Origin: Clostridiaceae bacterium
GTDB taxonomy: Bacteria; Bacillota; Clostridia; Lachnospirales; Lachnospiraceae
Direction: 5' to 3'
DNA length: 64,000 nucleotides
Assembly (NCBI GenBank): GCA_009911065.1
Contig: QXWR01000031.1
Coordinates: 1 to 64,000 of the forward strand
Under the pieces are notes generated by a model. It saw nothing but the letters and a program-made list of their open reading frames with translations. It was not told the DNA's origin and ran no database searches. Below are positions 44,954-53,312 of the stretch, piece after piece (positions within the stretch are counted from its first letter, which is position 1; each line of letters starts with the position of its first letter). The position numbers and the translations under genes are program-made.

Positions 44954-45742
44954 CTATTCCTCCCCGTCTTCTCCGTCCGCCGGGTCAATGTTAAATTCTC
45001 CCGTTGCCTTCTGTCTCGCAAGGTCATATTTCAGCTTCTCCAACTCAATGCGCCGGGCCTCCATCTCCTGCGCCCTCATGCTGTCTAACAGCTTGATGAT
45101 ACGGCCATTCAATCTGTTTAGTTCAGCCTCCACCTTCATAGCCCTGTCAAAAGGGCTGGATTTTATGACGGTTTTCATGGCGGTTTTCATGGACTCTTTC
45201 CCGCCCTCCGGGTCCGTGGCCTGCCCTATGTCCACCCCCATTCCCTCTGCCTGGGCTTTATCCTCTACAGACATGGGTACAATCATATGGACTATTTTGT
45301 CCGTATAATATTCCCCCTGCTTATCTGGGGCCGTATACTGGTTTAAAAGCCCTGTTAAATATACCTTGCGCACCAGCAGGCCCTGTAATTCCTCATTCAT
45401 TCGCAACATAGTTTCGCCAGGCTCCATGCTTTTGATTGCCTCCGCCTGGTCCTCTGGTATGTCCTCTATGCCCACCTGTGCAAACGCTCCGTGGGTTACG
45501 GCATTTTTATTCCCGTTTTTTGCGGGGGTCTTTCCGGCAGCATTCTGGTTCCCTGGCTGGCCCCCTCTTTTTTTGGGCTTGCTTTTTAATTCATCATTCC
45601 ATTTGTCTTGTGACTTCCATTTCCTTATACGGTTTTCCGGGACGCCTGCTGCCGCCGCCAGGTCTTTGGTACTGATCTGGCCGCCGCTTTCCAGGTATTT
45701 TTTCCGTGCTTCGTCCCGCTTCGGGTTCCGTGGTCTTCCCAT
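44954..45742 (-). CDS. YqaS-type terminase small subunit homologue
   Basis: A 262-residue protein opening GRPRNPKRDEARKKYLESGG with a helix-turn-helix (KDLAAAAGVPENRIRKWKSQ), then a GNQNAAGKTPAKNGNKNAV linker. The helical C-terminal half resembles small subunits of the PBSX/YqaS group. Having this beside a Nu1-like subunit and a GpA motor is unusual. It is the first gene after late promoter 1. Confidence 0.78.
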   Translation of the reverse strand: MGRPRNPKRDEARKKYLESGGQISTKDLAAAAGVPENRIRKWKSQDKWNDELKSKPKKRGGQPGNQNAAGKTPAKNGNKNAVTHGAFAQVGIEDIPEDQAEAIKSMEPGETMLRMNEELQGLLVRKVYLTGLLNQYTAPDKQGEYYTDKIVHMIVPMSVEDKAQAEGMGVDIGQATDPEGGKESMKTAMKTVIKSSPFDRAMKVEAELNRLNGRIIKLLDSMRAQEMEARRIELEKLKYDLARQKATGEFNIDPADGEDGEE

Positions 45743-45774
45743 GGCTCCATCACCACCTTTCGTTTGTTTTCAAT

Positions 45775-45860
45775 CTTTCAACCTCCCCTTGTGTGCGGAA
45801 ATAGTAAAAATGACAGACTTCGGAAACATTGTTCACAAAGCCTGTCATTTCTGGGGGGCT
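45775..45860 (-). terminator. Hairpin in the late leader
   Basis: Leftward, AAATGACAGGCTT near 45850 can pair with AAGTCTGTCATTTTT near 45812 across a 15-base loop. The T-rich end makes it a possible attenuator between late promoter 1 and the terminase genes. Confidence 0.5.
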
Positions 45861-45895
45861 TGACTTCAAAGGCTTCCACCTTTGCTTCACTTGCC

Positions 45896-45933
45896 ATTAT
45901 AGCAGAAAAAACGGGCAATGGCGGGCAATCTTT
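45896..45933 (-). promoter_or_regulatory. Late promoter 1 with ATTGCCCG direct repeats
   Basis: Leftward, GATTGCCCGCCATTGCCCG (45912-45930) then 10 bases, then TATAAT (45896-45901). Two ATTGCCCG copies lie 10 bases apart where a -35 would be. It begins right after the late regulator gene and overlaps its last codons. The block matches the one at 42234-42272. Confidence 0.65.
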
Positions 45934-46411
45934 ATGCCTTTAATTTGAAACCTGCAATAACTGGGTTCTTTTCAAACTTGCCAGCCAGATTTTCCACGGC
46001 TGTATTGCGGATATTCTTACACTGCCGTTCAGAATAATGGTTCCGTGCCGAAACTTGCTCCCATTTAAGGCCGTGCAGGTAATAGTCTGTAATAATGCTC
46101 TTGAATTTCAGTTCCAGGCAGGAAACTTCCCGCAGGATTTCCGTTTTCAGCCTGTACAGGACATTGATTTTTGAATTGTAAAACTCTATATCCTCCCGCA
46201 GGCTTTCCGGCAGGTTCAGCGCCGTGTTTTCTGTCGGGCTGGATACGTTATACTTCGCCCTGGGCTGTCCGTCCATGCTCTGGCCGCCCGTTGGCTCATA
46301 GTAATTTTCCAGATCAGCCACCGTGGCTTTATACAGGCGGATTTCCCCGTCAATATTGCGGTAAAAGGTCAGCAACTCAATTACCATGCTTTTTTTCATT
46401 TCTGCTGCCAT
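45932..46411 (-). CDS. ArpU-like phage late transcription regulator
   Basis: A 159-residue protein. The C-terminal part (IITDYYLHGLKWEQVSARNH, then SERQCKNIRNTAVENL) is a sigma-70 region-4-like helix-turn-helix, as in ArpU/RinA-type late activators. It lies between early genes and the terminase, directly next to late promoter 1, the expected place. It is the best candidate to bind the ATTGCCCG repeats; that is inference. Confidence 0.78.
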   Translation of the reverse strand: MAAEMKKSMVIELLTFYRNIDGEIRLYKATVADLENYYEPTGGQSMDGQPRAKYNVSSPTENTALNLPESLREDIEFYNSKINVLYRLKTEILREVSCLELKFKSIITDYYLHGLKWEQVSARNHYSERQCKNIRNTAVENLAGKFEKNPVIAGFKLKA

Positions 46412-46503
46412 TGCTCATTCCTCCGTTTTGGTTTACGGCGGATACCTTGAAGCCATACAGGCATGACTACCGCCCCCAGTAGCCATGCCGTAAAATCACC
46501 TTG

Positions 46504-47466
46504 TTAAAATCCGAACTTTTCCACGCATTCTTTGCATATAGTCAATTCATTTCCATTGATACGGTTTTTAATGATGGTCCATTTGCCGTTCAATCTCTTT
46601 CCGCACAATTCGCAATGTGTTTTATTTTTTTGCATTCCCTGCAAATTTTCATCTGTCTGCCCTTTCCTGGCGTAATAGAAAATGTACTGCTGGATAACGC
46701 CCGCAAATCCACTGTACATCTCCACGGGAAACTTTCCGTTGTATTCCGCCGTTATGATCTGCTTTATCCAGGTATCAATGGGGAAACTGTCCAGCTGGTG
46801 AAGGGCAAAAAGCTGGATACATGCCGCCACCTTTGCGCCCACTCCATATATGCTTTTCAGATAGTTCCCGGCCTCTTCCGGCTCCATTGCCGCCAGGTCT
46901 TCCAGATTAACCACCCCGTCCACCACGTTCCTGGCCAGGCTGGCTATGTACTTCGCCCTGTACCCCAGCTTTGCCGGGGCCATGGCCTCTTCGTCCAGCA
47001 GGCTTTCCGGGCTGGGGAACTCATACCACTGGCGGCCCTCAAATAATTCACCATGGGCTATTCCGCATGACACGCACAGGCTTTCTATGCTCTTCTTTAT
47101 CCTGGGTATGCTGTTATTCTGGGATATAATGAAACTTACCATTGTTTCCCACAGTTCCTGCCGCAGTATCCGTATTCCGCCCCCTGCCTGCACCGCCCTG
47201 GAAAGAAAATGATCGTCCGGGTCTATATGGTCTATGTAATAGCGGTAATTCGTTTCAAGGTCAAAATACCGCTTCCACAGGGTTTCATATTCCTGCCTGC
47301 TACAGCACAGCGCCACCGGCCCATTGTCCTTTTCCTGGATTATGTGCAGGCGCTTCCCGTATGCGATCACCTCAAAAACTCCCGTTTCAATCTCATTCAA
47401 GCGGAAGCACTGCCCAGAACGGGCAATCTGCTTCACGCTGAAATTTTCATGTTCCACCTTTACCAT
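46504..47466 (-). CDS. OGG1-like 8-oxoguanine DNA glycosylase with zinc-ribbon tail
   Basis: A 320-residue HhH-GPD glycosylase. Helix-hairpin-helix LKSIYGVGAKVAACIQLFAL carries the expected catalytic lysine, and the aspartate of the family is in FPIDTWIKQI. N-terminal residues 1-100 match the OGG N-domain (GQCFRLNEIETGVFEVIAYG). A C-terminal CELC...CKEC pair, absent from typical OGG1, forms a zinc knuckle. It would excise oxidised or modified guanine. Such an enzyme is uncommon in phages. Confidence 0.85.
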   Translation of the reverse strand: MVKVEHENFSVKQIARSGQCFRLNEIETGVFEVIAYGKRLHIIQEKDNGPVALCCSRQEYETLWKRYFDLETNYRYYIDHIDPDDHFLSRAVQAGGGIRILRQELWETMVSFIISQNNSIPRIKKSIESLCVSCGIAHGELFEGRQWYEFPSPESLLDEEAMAPAKLGYRAKYIASLARNVVDGVVNLEDLAAMEPEEAGNYLKSIYGVGAKVAACIQLFALHQLDSFPIDTWIKQIITAEYNGKFPVEMYSGFAGVIQQYIFYYARKGQTDENLQGMQKNKTHCELCGKRLNGKWTIIKNRINGNELTICKECVEKFGF

Positions 47467-47478
47467 CTCCGCCGCCTC

Positions 47479-48816
47479 CTATTCCAGTTTCCTGCCGCAC
47501 ATTGGACAGCAATGGAAGACAATGCTTTCCACGTCCCCGGTTACTTTACTGATTATCTGTATCATATGGCTTTCGGGGTCATAGGCCAGCAATACATTTC
47601 CTTCCGCCGTACTGATTTCCCGGTGGTGGTGGGGGTGACAGAACGCACAGCCATGCACTTTTTCCTGCTGCCGCTCCACATACACCACTTTTCCCTGGCT
47701 CTCCTGGGGCTTTTCCTGGGTTTTTTCCGGCTCCTGGGTATTTTCCCCCGCCTCTTCCTTTTCCGGCGCTTCCTGGCCCTCCTGGACGGCTTCCTGGGCC
47801 TCTTCTGCCTCCTGGGTGGTTTCCTCTTCGGCCTCTTCCTCTTCCCGGCCTTCCTGGGCCTCTTCTGCCTCCTGGGTGGTTTCCTCTTCGGCCTCTTCCT
47901 CTTCCCGGCCTTCCTGGCCCTCCTGGACGGCTTCCTGGGCTTCCTGGACGGCTTCCCGGCCCTCCTGCCACGCCTGCTGCCCTTCCGGCTTTCCTTCCGG
48001 CTTCCCAAACTCCATTTGCCCCGGTATCTGCTGGGCGTCCTCTTCCTGCCTTTTCAGCGCTTTGGCGTCACTGATCGTCAGGCCGTTGTTTTCCTGGTAC
48101 AGTTCGCAGGCCCTTTCCTGGTATTCGGCAGACAGGCCGGACAGTTCATAGATCACCGAAATGCCTATATTGTCCGCCTTAAATTCTTCCATCAGCCGGG
48201 GGCACAGGTTATTCTTGATTGCCTTATACCTCCCCAGCTGCGCTTCCTTTATCCCCGTAAACTCCGCCAGTATGGCACGGGTCCGGCCTTCCAGGCTCAC
48301 TTCCTTCCGCAGTTCCACCACCAGGGCTTCCGTCTGCAATACCTCTTCCATCTTCTCCCAGTCCGTCTTTTCCCGGAAGCCGTTTGCAAAGATTAACGTC
48401 AGCCGGTCCAGAATGGCGTTTATGTTCCCCTGCTTTTCCTCTTCCGTCTCCTGGCGGATAACGCAAGGCACAAAGCGGAACTTTTCCTGCCCTTCGTCCG
48501 CCAGGGCCATGCAGGCCAGGCGGCGGCGGTGCCCGGCCTTAATGCGGTATTTGTCCCCGTCCCTCTTCACCAGTAGGGGCTGTAATATGCCCACCAGGGA
48601 GATGGAACGCTTTAAATCCTCCACGTTTTCCGTGCTGTAGAAATTTTCTTTTGACGGTATCAGATCATACACGTCCAGGGTCAGCTGTTCCATGTTCTCC
48701 GCCTGCTGCCCGCCGTCCTGTTTCTTCTCCTGGCCGTTTTTCGCCTCCGCCCTTGATCTCTCGTTTAATAACTGGTGCAAATCAAAACCCGTCTTTTTTG
48801 CCGTCTTTTTTGCCAT
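47479..48816 (-). CDS. ParB-like protein with long acidic repeats and zinc-ribbon end
   Basis: A 445-residue protein. Residues 40-150 form a ParB/Spo0J N-domain (TENVEDLKRSISLVGILQPL, YRIKAGHRRRLAC), and a helix-turn-helix follows to about 260. The region from 265 to 380 is Glu/Gln-rich low complexity with an exact 20-residue tandem repeat. The end carries CAFC...CCPMC. It probably binds centromere-like sites as partner of the ParA encoded upstream. The repeats and the zinc end are unusual for ParB. Confidence 0.85.
   Translation of the reverse strand: MAKKTAKKTGFDLHQLLNERSRAEAKNGQEKKQDGGQQAENMEQLTLDVYDLIPSKENFYSTENVEDLKRSISLVGILQPLLVKRDGDKYRIKAGHRRRLACMALADEGQEKFRFVPCVIRQETEEEKQGNINAILDRLTLIFANGFREKTDWEKMEEVLQTEALVVELRKEVSLEGRTRAILAEFTGIKEAQLGRYKAIKNNLCPRLMEEFKADNIGISVIYELSGLSAEYQERACELYQENNGLTISDAKALKRQEEDAQQIPGQMEFGKPEGKPEGQQAWQEGREAVQEAQEAVQEGQEGREEEEAEEETTQEAEEAQEGREEEEAEEETTQEAEEAQEAVQEGQEAPEKEEAGENTQEPEKTQEKPQESQGKVVYVERQQEKVHGCAFCHPHHHREISTAEGNVLLAYDPESHMIQIISKVTGDVESIVFHCCPMCGRKLE
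47701..47805 (-). repeat. 105-bp dispersed repeat shared with the gene at 36228
   Basis: 47701-47805 and 36486-36590 differ at only 4 of 105 bases. Both encode the QEAVQEGQEAP and EEAGENTQEPEK linker in the same frame. The two genes are otherwise unrelated. Confidence 0.9.
47791..47910 (-). repeat. Exact 60-bp tandem repeat in the ParB-like gene
   Basis: Two identical 60-bp units (47791-47850 and 47851-47910) encode QEGREEEEAEEETTQEAEEA twice. The repeat keeps the reading frame and could vary in copy number. Confidence 0.92.
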
Positions 48817-48848
48817 CTTTCCTTCCCTCCTTTATGTGTCCAAATCGG

Positions 48849-49637
48849 TCACATTTCCAGCATTTTCAGATATTCCTTGACCAGTTCCAAATAGTCCATA
48901 GAGGCGGCGGACCGGCGGGAATATAAGAAAATCGGAAGCCTGGCAAATGTGCTTTCGCTTACCTTCCTTGACGCTCTGATTTTTGTATCAAACATGGGGT
49001 ATTTCCCATCTGCTTTCAATTTCTCCGCCCCCTGGGCGTGTGCTTCGTTTCTGGTGTCAAATTTAGTGATAAAACAGCCTCTGAACGTCAAGCCGGGGTT
49101 TAAATCCTCCCTGGTGCTTTCGATCTGCTCCGCCAGTTCCGCCAGCCCTTCCGTGGTGTTGTCGTCCACTTCCAGGGGGACGATCACGTCATTGCTACAG
49201 GCAAGGGCATTTATGGTGGAAATGTTTATGTCCGGCGCATTGTCGATCACACAAAAATCATACTGGTCCGCCACTGCTGCCAGCGCCTTCCCTATTCTGG
49301 TCTGCTGCGCCCTGGACTGGTCCAGCAGCACTTCCAAATTTGCCTTTAACAGTTTCATGTTGGAAGTGATAATGTCCAGGTTTTCAAAATCCGTATGCTG
49401 TACCAGCTGCGCCATTTCCGGGCGGCGGGCGGTCATGATCTCCGCAATGCCCCTGCCGTCCTCGCTTCTGCGGCGCAAGCCACGGGAAGCGTCCCCCTGC
49501 TTGTCATTGTCCACCAGCAGGACCCGGAAGTGGAAGACTTCCGCCAGAATGTAGGCAATAGCCACGCTGGAAACGGTTTTCGCCACCCCGCCTTTTAAGT
49601 TGATTACAGATAAAACCCGCATTTCCTTTCCGTTCAT
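48849..49637 (-). CDS. ParA-family partition ATPase
   Basis: A 262-residue ATPase with deviant Walker A KGGVAKT at residues 15-21, Walker A' VDNDKQGDAS and Walker B CVIDNAPDI. The ParB-like gene follows 32 bases after its stop. Together they form a partition module, typical of plasmids and phage-plasmids. In an integrated prophage it could serve replicated or excised forms. Confidence 0.92.
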   Translation of the reverse strand: MNGKEMRVLSVINLKGGVAKTVSSVAIAYILAEVFHFRVLLVDNDKQGDASRGLRRRSEDGRGIAEIMTARRPEMAQLVQHTDFENLDIITSNMKLLKANLEVLLDQSRAQQTRIGKALAAVADQYDFCVIDNAPDINISTINALACSNDVIVPLEVDDNTTEGLAELAEQIESTREDLNPGLTFRGCFITKFDTRNEAHAQGAEKLKADGKYPMFDTKIRASRKVSESTFARLPIFLYSRRSAASMDYLELVKEYLKMLEM

Positions 49638-49690
49638 GTGTTACCACCTTTCTGCCCGTTTTGCCGTTAGCCCAGCTTTATTTTGTTTGT

Positions 49691-50302
49691 TTACTTCCCT
49701 TCGCAGAGAATGTGCATACACAAAAGCCCTTTAATTGCCGTTGGTATGTCATACGGGACCGTGCCCGTTTCATTGCATTTGTCCAGCATTGCGGTGATAC
49801 CAGCCAGCTGCCAGTCCTCTATATCGTTTTCCGGGTTTCTGATAAAGTTAATAGCGTCCCTGGTTTCCTTCATGCAGGTTTTCATGACCCTGGCATTGTT
49901 CGTGCTGGTGTCAATGTACATAACCTGCTTTCCGGGGTTCTCCCTGCACTCCTTTTCAAATTCCGCCTGGGCCTTCTCCCCTCTTTCCTCTTCGTTGAAC
50001 ATTTCATCAGCGAACCAGTACAGCCACTTGCAAAGTCTGGTATATACCTTTTTCCGCTCTTCGGCGTTCTTCGGTTCCTCTTTCTGGGCCTCTGCAACAT
50101 ACTTGCGGCTTTCGCTGTGCTTTGTACTCCAAAATTCCGTTACGCCGTTTTCCGTGATCTCCCAGAACGTGTTCCCGTCCTTACAGCAGAACGTTTTATG
50201 GTTCCTGCCGTATTCGTCCATGTCGGTATACTCCTTGTATTCCCTGCCCTTGATGATCTCTAACTTTGCCGCCTCATACTCCGCAAAACTCACTCTTTCC
50301 AT
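49691..50302 (-). CDS. Phage protein of unknown function behind operator copy 2
   Basis: A 203-residue soluble charged protein (MERVSFAEYEAAKLEIIKGR). The ATG follows GGGAAAAGGAATG. It is the first gene downstream of the TTACGGAAGTA operator-promoter at 50343-50427 and precedes parA by 53 bases, so it and the par genes may be one regulated unit. No family is recognised. Confidence 0.7.
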   Translation of the reverse strand: MERVSFAEYEAAKLEIIKGREYKEYTDMDEYGRNHKTFCCKDGNTFWEITENGVTEFWSTKHSESRKYVAEAQKEEPKNAEERKKVYTRLCKWLYWFADEMFNEEERGEKAQAEFEKECRENPGKQVMYIDTSTNNARVMKTCMKETRDAINFIRNPENDIEDWQLAGITAMLDKCNETGTVPYDIPTAIKGLLCMHILCEGK

Positions 50303-50342
50303 TCCTTTTCCCTCCGTGTGGTCTGTTTTTGTTATGCCTCAA

Positions 50343-50427
50343 TTATATACTTACGGAAGTATATTTTCAATAGGCGTCTTGCACAAAGTTACGGAAGTAT
50401 ATTTGTGCAACTCTTATACTTCCGTAA
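50343..50427 (-). promoter_or_regulatory. Operator array and promoter, copy 2
   Basis: Inverse-orientation copy of the block at 16994-17080, with the same three TTACGGAAGTA-type sites and the TTGCACAAA/TTTGTGCAA arms. Leftward promoter TTGAAA and TATAAT lie around the outer site, driving the gene at 49691. Its right edge overlaps the last codons of the gene at 50414. Confidence 0.75.
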
Positions 50428-50635
50428 CACGGAAAGCCGTTTCTCCCACACGTTCCACCTTGCCTCTGATCTGCTCCTGGTGCCCGCTGTTGTCCAGTTC
50501 ATACAGGAAGACAACCTGGCCAGTCTTAAGGCTATGCACCGTCAATATGTCCGTGACGGTCTTTCTTATGCCGTCTTTCAAGATGGTGTCCCCCAGTTCA
50601 AAAGGGCAGACTGCCATAAATGCCGCTTTCTGCAC
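50414..50635 (-). CDS. Small phage protein of unknown function
   Basis: A 73-residue, beta-rich protein (GDTILKDGIRKTVTDILTVH). Start GTG at 50635 is 7 bases after GGAGG and overlaps the previous stop. Its last codons VTEV form part of operator copy 2. Confidence 0.6.
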   Translation of the reverse strand: MQKAAFMAVCPFELGDTILKDGIRKTVTDILTVHSLKTGQVVFLYELDNSGHQEQIRGKVERVGETAFRVTEV

Positions 50636-50838
50636 TATTCCGCCTCCTGTCCTGCCTGCCGCTGTCTGGCCCGCTTCTCACGCTCCACCGCTTCCGCCAC
50701 TCTGGGCTGTATCCTGTTTAACAGTTCCAGCTGCTGGGTCAGCCAGCTGTTTCCCTGCCTGGGTGCCGCCTGCTGCCGGAAAGCCTTCTGGGGCGCTCCC
50801 GCCTTCCGTTTATGGTGCTTCTTTTTCTTCTTTGCCAT
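50635..50838 (-). CDS. Small basic phage protein
   Basis: A 67-residue protein with a strongly basic N-terminus (MAKKKKKHHKRKAGAPQK) and a helical C-terminal half. The ATG follows AGGAGGAAATAGGGAAG. It may bind nucleic acid by charge; no family is recognised. Confidence 0.6.
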   Translation of the reverse strand: MAKKKKKHHKRKAGAPQKAFRQQAAPRQGNSWLTQQLELLNRIQPRVAEAVEREKRARQRQAGQEAE

Positions 50839-50843
50839 CTTCC

Positions 50844-51377
50844 CTATTTCCTCCTTTTGGGGCGGTATTTCTTCTTTGTGGCACGTTCCCGCCGCCGCTT
50901 CTGATATTGTGCCTCTTTGGCCTGCCTTACCGCCTTCTGGACCCGTTCATGGTCAATATTGTTTTCCTCTTCCTGTAATACCTCCAAAACCTCAACCTGG
51001 TCATGGGTAAACGTATATGTGCCGCCCGGCTCATACTGTTCGGTTTCCCAGTCCTTGCAAAACCCTTCAAAGTCATCACGGTATGCGGGGAAGGGACTGA
51101 ACTGCTCCGCATGGTATAGGGCCAGCTTCACCCTTTCGTCAATGCTTTTATCCCAGTTATACAGGTGCCAGCTGCTGTGATGGTCATAATCCCAGGAAGA
51201 CAGGTACAGTTCCAGGCCGTTGAAATACTGATCAGCCTTCTGCATATTCTTGTAATCGCTCACCGTGAAGCCCTGGCCCTGGTACTCTTCCCTGTATCCC
51301 TTCCAATCCCTGTATGGTATATTGATCTTCCCCCGTATTATTTTGGGCTTATACTGTCTTTCCTGCTCCTTTGTCAT
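50844..51377 (-). CDS. Phage protein of unknown function
   Basis: A 177-residue charged protein with a basic Lys/Arg end (RRRERATKKKYRPKRRK). Start at 51377 (MTKEQERQYK) follows AGAGGGAAAGGAC. It overlaps the previous gene by 29 bases. No domain is recognised. Confidence 0.65.
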   Translation of the reverse strand: MTKEQERQYKPKIIRGKINIPYRDWKGYREEYQGQGFTVSDYKNMQKADQYFNGLELYLSSWDYDHHSSWHLYNWDKSIDERVKLALYHAEQFSPFPAYRDDFEGFCKDWETEQYEPGGTYTFTHDQVEVLEVLQEEENNIDHERVQKAVRQAKEAQYQKRRRERATKKKYRPKRRK

Positions 51378-51600
51378 GTCCTTTCCCTCTTTCCAGCCGG
51401 TCCGCAATCCGCAGAATGGCTTCCATTGATCTTTTTATATTGCCGTCCGTGTTCGCCGTGATCTTCAACACTTCCGCTATGTCCCGCAGTTCCTGGGCCT
51501 CTTCCCCTTCCGCCTGCTGCCCTGGGCAGGCCAGACAGGCTATGCTGTCACGGCAGGAAAACGGGCAGGCTATGCAGTCCCTTTGCGCTCTCTCCGCCAT
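51349..51600 (-). CDS. Cysteine-rich small phage protein
   Basis: An 83-residue protein with five cysteines near the start (CIACPFSCRDSIACLACP), possibly a metal-binding cluster, then a helical part. Start at 51600 (MAERAQRD) follows AGTAGGTGGAGACA. The role is unknown. Confidence 0.6.
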   Translation of the reverse strand: MAERAQRDCIACPFSCRDSIACLACPGQQAEGEEAQELRDIAEVLKITANTDGNIKRSMEAILRIADRLERGKGHDKGAGKTV

Positions 51601-51609
51601 TGTCTCCAC

Positions 51610-51921
51610 CTACTCCCAGCCCTCTAATTTTTCCACCCTCCGGGTCAGGTTCCGTTCCCTCTCCATCAAGTCCAGAACCTGCTGCGGGGTCAGCCCCGTG
51701 GCCTCATATGCGTTCAGCTTCCTTGCGGCCTGGTTTACAGACACGCCTTTCCGCAGGACCGGCTTTCCTTCGTTCTGGCTCCGCTCCGTCAAGAGACGGG
51801 GCTTTTTATTCCCAGGGGTTTTGTTCTCCCTCTGCCGCCCGGCGTTCACCTGGGGCATGGCCTTTTTTATGTATCCGTATTCCGGGACGATCTTTTTCAT
51901 GGTGCTGTTAATCATGCTCAT
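51610..51921 (-). CDS. Small phage protein of unknown function
   Basis: A 103-residue basic protein ending in a helical segment (EATGLTPQQVLDLMERERNL). It overlaps the previous gene by 14 bases. The LTPQQV element resembles short motifs seen in many small phage proteins, not a defined domain. Confidence 0.6.
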   Translation of the reverse strand: MSMINSTMKKIVPEYGYIKKAMPQVNAGRQRENKTPGNKKPRLLTERSQNEGKPVLRKGVSVNQAARKLNAYEATGLTPQQVLDLMERERNLTRRVEKLEGWE

Positions 51922-52144
51922 GGGCTTCCCCCTTTGTCTTTATCCGCATAAAGCGGAACATGTGGGTTTCGTCATTGATAAGGCGGGGTTCCCCGTCCTC
52001 GTTAATGACAAGTACGTCAAGAAACGTGGGGGCGGGCATAAACCCGGTTTCCCCCTCTTCCCGCCGCCTGCTGCCCTCCCAGATCATGTGCATTTCCAGG
52101 GCGGGGTACACCCGGCCTTTATATGCTACCTCATAACCTTTCAT
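51908..52144 (-). CDS. Small phage protein of unknown function
   Basis: A 78-residue protein (MKGYEVAYKGRVYPALEMHM). It could begin 4 codons earlier. It overlaps its neighbours slightly, in the compact early operon. No family is recognised. Confidence 0.6.
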   Translation of the reverse strand: MKGYEVAYKGRVYPALEMHMIWEGSRRREEGETGFMPAPTFLDVLVINEDGEPRLINDETHMFRFMRIKTKGEAHEHD

Positions 52145-52388
52145 GTCCGTTCCCATTCTGTCTGCCTCCCTTCATCTTCGCTATAAAGTTTTCCCACGTC
52201 TCACGCTCAAATCCCTGGTTCAAAATCTGCTGCGGGGAAAATCCGCAGTCCTGGCGGGTTTCGTGCCCCGGAATATAAGGCTCTGCCGCCTGGGCAATAA
52301 TTTTGCATGTATACAGATCACCCTGGCAAGCCTCACATACCCCTTTATAGCGTGGCCTGATATCATGTGCCTGGTCTTCCTTCTCCAC
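52131..52388 (-). CDS. Small phage protein with CxxC motif
   Basis: An 85-residue protein with CEACQGDLYTC near the start. It overlaps the methyltransferase gene by 26 bases. It may bind zinc; no family is recognised. Confidence 0.58.
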   Translation of the reverse strand: MEKEDQAHDIRPRYKGVCEACQGDLYTCKIIAQAAEPYIPGHETRQDCGFSPQQILNQGFERETWENFIAKMKGGRQNGNGHERL

Positions 52389-53312
52389 CTGCGCCCCTCC
52401 TTTCCCTGTCCGCCTTGCATATTCCTACAAAAACCCTTTCGGCGCACGGAACCGCAATGCTGTTTCCCAGCGCCATATACCTTGCATTGTCGGACATTTC
52501 TTTCCCGCTGGCCCCGTACCTGGTCCACCCGTCCGGGAACCCGTCCAGGCGTTCACATTCTGTCGGTGTCAGACGGCGGACCCGATATTTTACCGTTTGG
52601 GCAATCTTTTTTATGGCTTCCACCACTATGGTTTCACTGCCGCCGCCTGCTGCCCCACGGCTCTTTTTCAGCGTCCCCACGCCCTCTTTAAATTCCGCAT
52701 ATCCGTTCTGGGTGTATCCCACCACCACGGCGGACTGCTGCCCAGACATAAGCGTGGGCGTCTTTTCTTCCGTGTAGCCCAGTCCTCCCGCTTTGGGGCC
52801 TGCCTTGTGAAGCATACCTGCCGCATACACCACGGCATGGCGGTCATTCGTTGTGAGTGTGGGGGCTGTATCCTGGTTAATCCCCAGCTGGTTCCCGCCT
52901 CCTATTCCTGTCCGCCCTATGACGTTCCCGGCTATGGTATACACGGGCAGGAGATAAAGCCCCGTTTTCCCGCCGCCACCGCCAGCCCTGCCCATCAGTG
53001 TGACGCTTTTCTTTGCGTTTATATATATCCTGTCCGCCGTCCTGCCGAAATCCAGTGTCAGCTGGCCGTCTGGCTCTTCTGCCAGTCCTCCGCTATCCGT
53101 TCCAGCAGCGCTATTTTCAAGATCAGCGGCACTTCCTTCTGGCGCTTCCGTGCCCGTTCCAGGATACCCCAGCAGGCTTTCGCACTCAAAAAGTATTTGT
53201 CCGGCGTCTCCGCCTCTAAAATCGCAGACAAGATACACTCTCTTTCTACGTTGGGGGACTCCCCAAAATTGAGCGTCAAGCCTTCTCCATGCTGTAGTGC
53301 GCAATTCCCCCC
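52363..53312 (-). CDS. DNA cytosine-5 methyltransferase, C-terminal part (frameshifted)
   Basis: The frame continues the enzyme: WRRLDAQFWGVPQRRKRVYL (motif VIII), a target-recognition region with a glycine-rich insert, and the late motifs RRLTPTECERLDGFP and MALGNSIAVPCAERV. It joins the N-terminal frame at the G8 tract near 53307-53314. No ribosome binding site of its own is evident, so as read it is probably not made. The intact enzyme would have about 470 residues. Confidence 0.82.

Noticed and set aside
44806..45027. Leftward frame of 73 codons between the two terminase small-subunit genes
   Set aside because: Arg/Gly-rich composition, overlaps a clear gene in another frame, and no ribosome binding site. 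The 144-base gap holds no supported gene.
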